Below, in pieces: positions 58,918-64,000 of a DNA stretch of 64,000 nucleotides. This DNA comes from Telmatactis stephensoni (Eukaryota; Cnidaria; Anthozoa; Actiniaria; Isophelliidae), in NCBI GenBank assembly GCA_029948255.1, contig JALIZF010001791.1:248001-312000 (forward strand), in the 5' to 3' direction. Numbering within the stretch: position 1 is the first letter of the stretch; each line of letters begins with the position of its first letter. Below the pieces are notes generated by a model. It was not told the DNA's origin and did no database searches. It saw nothing but the letters and a program-made list of their open reading frames with translations. A program made the position numbers and the translations under genes.

Positions 58918-59094
58918 ATTCACAGGGGCGTATCCAGAATATTTCAAAGGGGGGTCACGCTTTCCATTTTCCACCAAAGGGGGGTCACACTTCCAATTTC
59001 TCAATCTTTCTCCAGTCAGATTTCTATCATCTTTTTGTTTTCAAAGGGGGGTCACGGGCACCCTGGGACCCCCCCTGGATACGCCCCTGATTCA
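58918..59094. mobile_element. 167-bp CAGGGG-ended MITE with 5-bp target duplication
   Basis: Element 58923-59089 starts CAGGGGCGTATCCAG and ends CTGGATACGCCCCTG, a perfect 15-bp inverted repeat. ATTCA flanks it on both sides. Inside, AAAGGGGGGTCAC occurs three times. Both sister GPCR 3' flanks lack it. Confidence 0.92.
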
Positions 59095-60168
59095 GATCAG
59101 CTTTCGAAATCTGCAACGAACTTAAGTCATTTAAGTCTAAATCAGTCAACTGTCAGGTCAAGGATGAAGTCAAAAAAGAACGTCTCGACTTTTCTTAGGA
59201 ATACATTGATTGGACAACATCACTGAAGAGTTTTCAGATTGCAAATTAAAGAGAGCTGCCAGAATATTACTTCTTGTAAAAACTCTAGCTCGAAAAGAAC
59301 GAAGTGTTGATGAAATCGATATGTTGTGTCACAAATATAGATAGATATCTTAATACCCAGAGTATCTAATATCAAATGAAATAGTGCTTGTCTGAATCCA
59401 ATAGTGAGAAATTATGTTATGCCTTACCCCACCCCTCATGGGCTAGAGTAGTGCTGTGCAGTTTTCAAGTTATTTAAAGCAGGGTCACCTTGGGTGTCAC
59501 AGAGCATTTGCTCGCTATATGTTTGTTAATAATTACTCGTGCCCAGGCCTTTAGGCCGGGAACGAGTTATAAACTGCAAATGTTTTTTTTTTTTTCCTTC
59601 TGATTTCGTCTCGAGAACAGGCCATTCTTGCGCAATCGGTGACGTGTGCACTCCTGATAGGTTAAGAGCGTAAGAAACAATGCCCTTCATTCATCACCTT
59701 TGAGCGCGTGCAAACTCTTCGTAGTGAAGGCAAGCCAGGAACTTTAGGAATGCAAGATGGCCGACTTCAAAGAAAATAGCTTTCAGGGACAGGCTTTTCC
59801 TACAGTAGAACAATGTAATTTGGAGCTTTTAACTCGAGATATACCTATATACTTACAAGAGCTTCAGAATGGGCTGTTATTTTGAGCTTCATCTCCAATA
59901 CTTTGACCAAATATCGAACTCTAAATGGAGTACTTGGAACAATGCCCTCGCGATAAAGACTATTTCCTATGAGCTGGAAATCTACGAATTTCTCATCCTA
60001 CATGTTGCTAAACGAACATACATAGAAGCAAGTCAATTATATTCCTCATTCAAGCATTCAAAAGATCTTGAGAGGTTTTTGTACTGAATTTTAATTTAAT
60101 ATCGGAATGGCATGAAACTAGATTCCACTGACCTTGTATTTCGCGTTTGGTCACGTAACGTCTTTTAT
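59095..60168. other. Repeat-rich stretch with a broken ORF
   Basis: A palindromic block ACTCGTGCCCAGGCC...GGCCGGGAACGAGT at about 59535-59568, then a pair of overlapping frames at 59757-60087. Nothing else is recognised. Confidence 0.45.
59757..60087 (+). pseudogene. Possible broken small gene in two frames
   Basis: An ATG at 59757 in AAGATGGCCG context opens 42 codons (MADFKENSFQGQAFPTVEQC start) ending at 59885. A second frame overlaps it from 59869 and runs to 60087 with 72 codons. Together they would make one ~110-residue protein after a single frame change. I recognise no family. It may be a captured gene fragment inside a repeat, or chance. Confidence 0.25.
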
Positions 60169-60252
60169 TACTCGGGCTTCCGTAGGAATGCTCGAGTTAT
60201 AAATTGAGCTTACTCGGGCTTCCGTAGGAATGCTCGAGTTATAAATTGAGCT
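60169..60252 (+). repeat. Perfect 42-bp tandem duplication with palindromic core
   Basis: Two identical units 60169-60210 and 60211-60252. Each holds ACTCGGGCTTCC...GGAATGCTCGAGT, itself an imperfect palindrome. The motif ATTACTCGGGCTT recurs at about 60347. Confidence 0.9.
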
Positions 60253-60303
60253 TCGTTATTTTCCTCGTTCAATTCAGACGCAAAACGCAGTCTAGTAGGT
60301 AAA

Positions 60304-60334
60304 GCGCATGCGTGTAGATAGTAGAGCGCATGCG
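60304..60334. promoter_or_regulatory. Twin NRF-1-type sites GCGCATGCG
   Basis: GCGCATGCG occurs at 60304-60312 and 60326-60334, 22 bp apart, about two helical turns. NRF-1 binds YGCGCAYGCGCR-type palindromes in promoters, often of mitochondrial genes. The ORF at 60380 starts 46 bp downstream. Confidence 0.45.
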
Positions 60335-60379
60335 TGGAATTAATTACTCGGGCTTAAGAAGAGCACATGGTTGGACATC

Positions 60380-60568
60380 ATGGCGGCTGGATTATCGAAG
60401 ATGTCGCTGTCAAATTTAAGGGTAAATATGTTGTCTAATACCCTCAAACTACATACAAATGCACACCTTGTTCGCGGTAGGGCCACACTAAAAGATGTCG
60501 AGCGTTTTCGAAACGAATCGGTCCGCGAACTTTACGAGAGATCAATTTACGAGCCGGAACATTTTTGA
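60380..60568 (+). CDS. Possible small protein, 62 aa
   Basis: ATG at 60380 in CATCATGGCGG context, 62 codons to a stop at 60566-60568. The N-terminus is rich in Ser, Leu, Lys, Arg and Asn with no acid for about 40 residues, like a mitochondrial targeting peptide. The C-terminal third is charged (DVERFRNESVRELYERS). Twin NRF-1-type sites lie just upstream. I recognise no family. It could also be a first exon of a longer gene, or part of the surrounding repeat. Confidence 0.35.
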   Translation: MAAGLSKMSLSNLRVNMLSNTLKLHTNAHLVRGRATLKDVERFRNESVRELYERSIYEPEHF

Positions 60569-60731
60569 GTTTGTTTAATATACGAACGTATTTGTTGAAC
60601 TATACCCAAGTCATCTAAATTGTATTGCTTTTTGAAAGCTAAAAACCAAGAAAATAAAGGAAGGTTTGTGCTTAAATTCAGTAGCAGAATTCAACGTAGT
60701 CTAATAAAGTTAAAACATAGAGCAGTAGTCA

Positions 60732-61176
60732 ATGTTCAGGGACCGCGGAGCACCTTCAAAAGTGGGGGGGCTGCAGCGGCGGATCTAGGGGGAGACACCA
60801 TTTTACAAAACACGACGGGGGCGTAACTTCCTCAAACGTCCTTTTAAAGTAACATCACAGGGCTGTAGCAAGCCATAAAATGCTCAGAGACTAAAACAAC
60901 CTATGTTATGATCATCCTTTTTCGCGAGCGTAGCGAGCGCGAAATTTGGACTAAGGCACGTCATTAAAACAACAACAACAAAAAGAAAGACAGAAAAAAA
61001 GAAACAACAAACAAACAATTAACAAACATTTAGAAAGTAAAGCTTTGGGAAAGTATATTGTCCTATATGTTTAGACAGAACATAGAGAGAGTGAGAGAGA
61101 AAGAAAAGTAGGGCCCAACTGAAAAGTGGGGGGCTCTAGCCCCCCAGCCCCCCCCGTCTCCGCGGTCCCTGATGTT
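60732..61176. mobile_element. 435-bp CAGGGA-ended element with 5-bp target duplication
   Basis: Element 60737-61171 starts CAGGGACCGCGGAG and ends CTCCGCGGTCCCTG, a perfect 14-bp inverted repeat. ATGTT flanks it at 60732-60736 and 61172-61176. Subterminal AAAAGTGGGGGGCT occurs near both ends in direct orientation. Non-autonomous. Confidence 0.9.
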
Positions 61177-63476
61177 TGACACTGTTTTCATCTGTAATGA
61201 TCACCAACTGGGAATCAATTCTGCTATTAACTAGCCGTTTCTAATAGAAAGTGAAATGCTGCGAGCAGAAAACAGCTGGTGTATCTACGTTAGCAGAACT
61301 GTTCCCCTAAAACTCACGAAAGTACACCGCTTTGTCTGATATATCAAATCTCTTGTGCGTTGTGTGACGAACACTGCTAGTTGACCTTCAGTATTGAACT
61401 ACAGAACATAATTCCGTCCAGGTTCAGTGTCGGACACACACAGTTCAAAATATTTAGCACTTTGAGTAAATTAATTAAAAAAATTGGGGTAGCTCATCAC
61501 CCTTCCTCGCAGCCAAGTGCTGAATTACGAAGGGCGCAGCTCAACGTGATCGAGTCGAAGGTGGCAAGGGCGCTTTCATTACGAGACAATTGAACAATCA
61601 ACATTTACATACAAATTTACATACACATACACGTAGCAGCCACCATACGACCCATGTCTGCGGATCACGGAGATCACGGTTTTTCAAACAATCACAAACG
61701 GCTAGCGATGGCAATGATTTAATATAAAACTAACTGACTACGACCACACAAGTTTTAGAAATGTACAAGTACATTTTATTCACTGAAATATATTGCTTTT
61801 TCAAACAATCACAAACAGTGTTAGGAATGATTATAAAACTAATTGATTAAAGTTTGTTTAGTAAAGGTGTGTATCGCTCCCTGGCAGCTATAAAAAGAGT
61901 GCTTGATAAATATCTGACACATAATTTGCCTTGTAATGTATAGAGAATGCATAAATATATGTGGATTTAACTGACTGAGCTACTGAGAGTAGTCTGCGTT
62001 AAGAAAGCAAAATTTCGATTCACCAATAATGTTAGCGATATCGTGTGGCTTTCTAAAGAGATTTTACCTCTTTGAAGAGGAGAACATTGGAATGCAACTT
62101 TATATCGTCTTGCTTCGATCGAGCGTACAACGCGGCGATGAAAAACTCATAAAAGGACATTGTCTTTCCTGAGAAATATCACTAAACAGTTCATGACCTT
62201 GCTGAACACTTCCACGAATACAAAGCAGGATTCAGTGGATTCCCGGGTATGATAAATCTGAATAACAACGACAACTTAGCTAGAAAACAAAGATTCCAAT
62301 CGCGTGGTCAGCGATCATTCCAAGCATATTTTGATGACGTCACAAATCATCGTTCGCTACATCCATATACATACGTGCCTACCAAGAATCGAGTTCAGAG
62401 CTGGTATATAAACATGCCGCGCATGTGCAAGATTAGTGTCGCTGCTCGCTTCGCTCGCAGCAATAATGTGTTGAAGTAAGTATTGCAAATCAGTTATATT
62501 AAAGTTAGTTTGTTTGAAGGCAGGCAGAATTACCAACAATTCTGATATGTAAGTAAATGATTGGATTGTCACTCGGAAATGTGTTAGTTGGATGTGAACG
62601 CTTCTACGAGTGTACAAATTTCAGCTCTTAAATTCCGTGCATGCCCTCAGCGTGATTTGAGCCTACGACATTCGGATTTCCGGTCCGAACTTCAAGCACT
62701 AAGCCTTCAGATAAACTGATAAATAGATAAACTTTCAAATACATTTATTTGTCTTTTCAAATAATTGTAAAAGCGGTTGTTATTAATAAAGCAAATGAAT
62801 CAAAATATCATGATTAAAATTGATAGTACACTGCAGAAGTCAAATAAGTTAGTTTGAAAAAACTATTTCACAGGTAAACAAAATTAATTTTTAATCCGAT
62901 GGGTCTTTCTAGAAAAGAAGTCTAAACCAGCATAGATGCGCTTTTAGGTCAAAGAGCACAGCAGAATAAACGAATGGAGAATTTAAAGGGACAATGTTAC
63001 AAAGAGAACTTATGATTTACTACATAGAAAGCCCGAGTTCACGCAGCTATGCGTCTTGTTCATATATAAAACATCCGAAACATGAACGAAAAAATACACG
63101 ATTTGTTATTGTGTCAAATATGCCGTTGTAGAAGTCTTTACAGCAAACAATTGAGATATATAGTGAAATAAGAAGTTAAATAAACTGGTATATTTTTGCA
63201 TGTTGGAGATATCTAATACACATGCATGATAATAGAAAGACAAAGGCAAACACTAATATGTTGACAGACAAACTGACTAATCAAGAAATTTTTTGTTTAA
63301 GTTAGCCGATTCAAAAAAGGTCATTATGTTACGGTTAGCTATTTCCCGGAATGGTGAAGAATGCGTGAAACGGCTCGGGGAAGAGTACGAACGGGGCCGG
63401 TCATAATTGGAGCCTCTCTTAAAAAGGGCTCCATGGGCACGAGTGAACGCACGTGTGCGTCTAGTTATCTTTGGAA
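61177..63476. other. Noncoding DNA, no gene recognised
   Basis: Short open frames at 61381-61593 and 62249-62479 have no recognisable product. TTTTTCAAACAATCACAAACRG occurs twice (about 61681 and 61799), suggesting a local ~120-bp duplication. The rest is AT-rich unique-looking sequence. Confidence 0.5.
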
Positions 63477-63524
63477 GACGATCGACGAAAGGTAACGCAA
63501 GACGATCAACGAAAGGTAACGCAA
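63477..63524 (+). repeat. Two-unit 24-bp tandem repeat
   Basis: GACGATCGACGAAAGGTAAC and GACGATCAACGAAAGGTAAC follow one another with one base changed. Confidence 0.85.
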
Positions 63525-63570
63525 CCAAAGCTCAGTTACCCAGGGTAAAGCAGGGCAGTTAATTTTGCCC

Positions 63571-63837
63571 ATTTCCGCTATGATAGGATAAAGGAAATTG
63601 CATTGTCCTATGATAGGAATTGGACAAAATGTAGATATTTCCTAGATATTTACTACCTGGGAAATTGCATTTTCCTAACTATTTCCTAGCTTTTCATTTT
63701 CTATGATAGAAAATATCTAGGAAAATCCAATTTCCTTTAATAAGCAATATATAGGGAAATGCATTTTCCTACATTTTTTCCAGTTCCTATCATAGGAAAA
63801 TGAAATTTCCTAGATATTTCCTATGCAAAAATTTCCA
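63571..63837. repeat. Palindromic element built on CCTATGATAGGA motifs
   Basis: CTATGATAGG, CCTATGATAGGAA, CTATGATAG and CCTATCATAGG recur, along with TTTCCTAGATATTT in both orientations. The left half (to about 63650) and the right half (from about 63750) are imperfect inverted repeats of each other. Confidence 0.7.
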
Positions 63838-64000
63838 GTTGAATGTAGGTGTTAAAAGAAAAAATATCAATTTTCAAATTTATTAATCACCCCAGTAGAA
63901 AATAAGGTCAATATATAAAGGGATTAATTACAAAAGTACGTACTCGTAAACGAGAATATAATAAGCTGGAACTTGTCACACCCACCCATCCTGATCTCCT

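Noticed and set aside
62249..62617. Two opposing ~80-codon frames
   Set aside because: No start context, no family, opposite-strand overlap and no nearby splice structure.

Overview
The window looks like nuclear DNA of an animal, most likely an anthozoan cnidarian such as a stony coral. The genes are intron-rich and all metazoan: an Axin with RGS and DIX domains, a TUG/ASPSCR1, an HGS/Hrs with VHS-FYVE-UIM, an ALYREF and a DUS1L. The DNA is AT-rich and full of short inverted-repeat elements. There is also a small cluster of class A GPCRs with no close vertebrate type. The species assignment is an inference; the gene identities are read from the translated exons.

Layout. 1-8062 is gene-poor upstream DNA with hairpin elements, tandem repeats and the likely Axin control region. 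8118-15612 is Axin (7 coding exons, 815 aa). 16964-30608 is ASPSCR1/TUG (19 coding exons, 539 aa), whose introns are crowded with small transposons. 32764-41560 is HGS/Hrs (about 17 coding exons), with a reading-frame break in its poly-Q tail. 43983-46138 is ALYREF (6 coding exons, 248 aa). 47647-54203 is DUS1L (13 coding exons, 464 aa). All five lie on the + strand. I stitched the exons by hand from GT/AG sites; for Axin, ASPSCR1, ALYREF and DUS1L the exon lengths sum to a multiple of three with one stop. 54853-58893 holds a broken GPCR on the - strand, a relic of a third copy, and an intact single-exon GPCR on the + strand (332 aa), arranged head to head. 58894-64000 is repeat-rich, with one possible 62-codon gene behind two NRF-1-type sites.

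The genes do not form a pathway, although HGS and TUG both act in membrane traffic and Axin in Wnt signalling. The main point is linkage. HGS, ALYREF, ASPSCR1 and DUS1L all lie in human 17q25.3, and AXIN2 is on 17q, so this window appears to keep an old animal linkage group.

The repeat content is also informative. At least 13 copies of one ~145-bp TA-flanked element, three copies of a ~220-bp element, a nearly perfect 133-bp hairpin with 11-bp target duplications, two CAGGG-ended elements with 5-bp duplications, and nested G-run elements with 8-bp duplications can be delimited. Two insertions can be checked against empty sites inside this same window.
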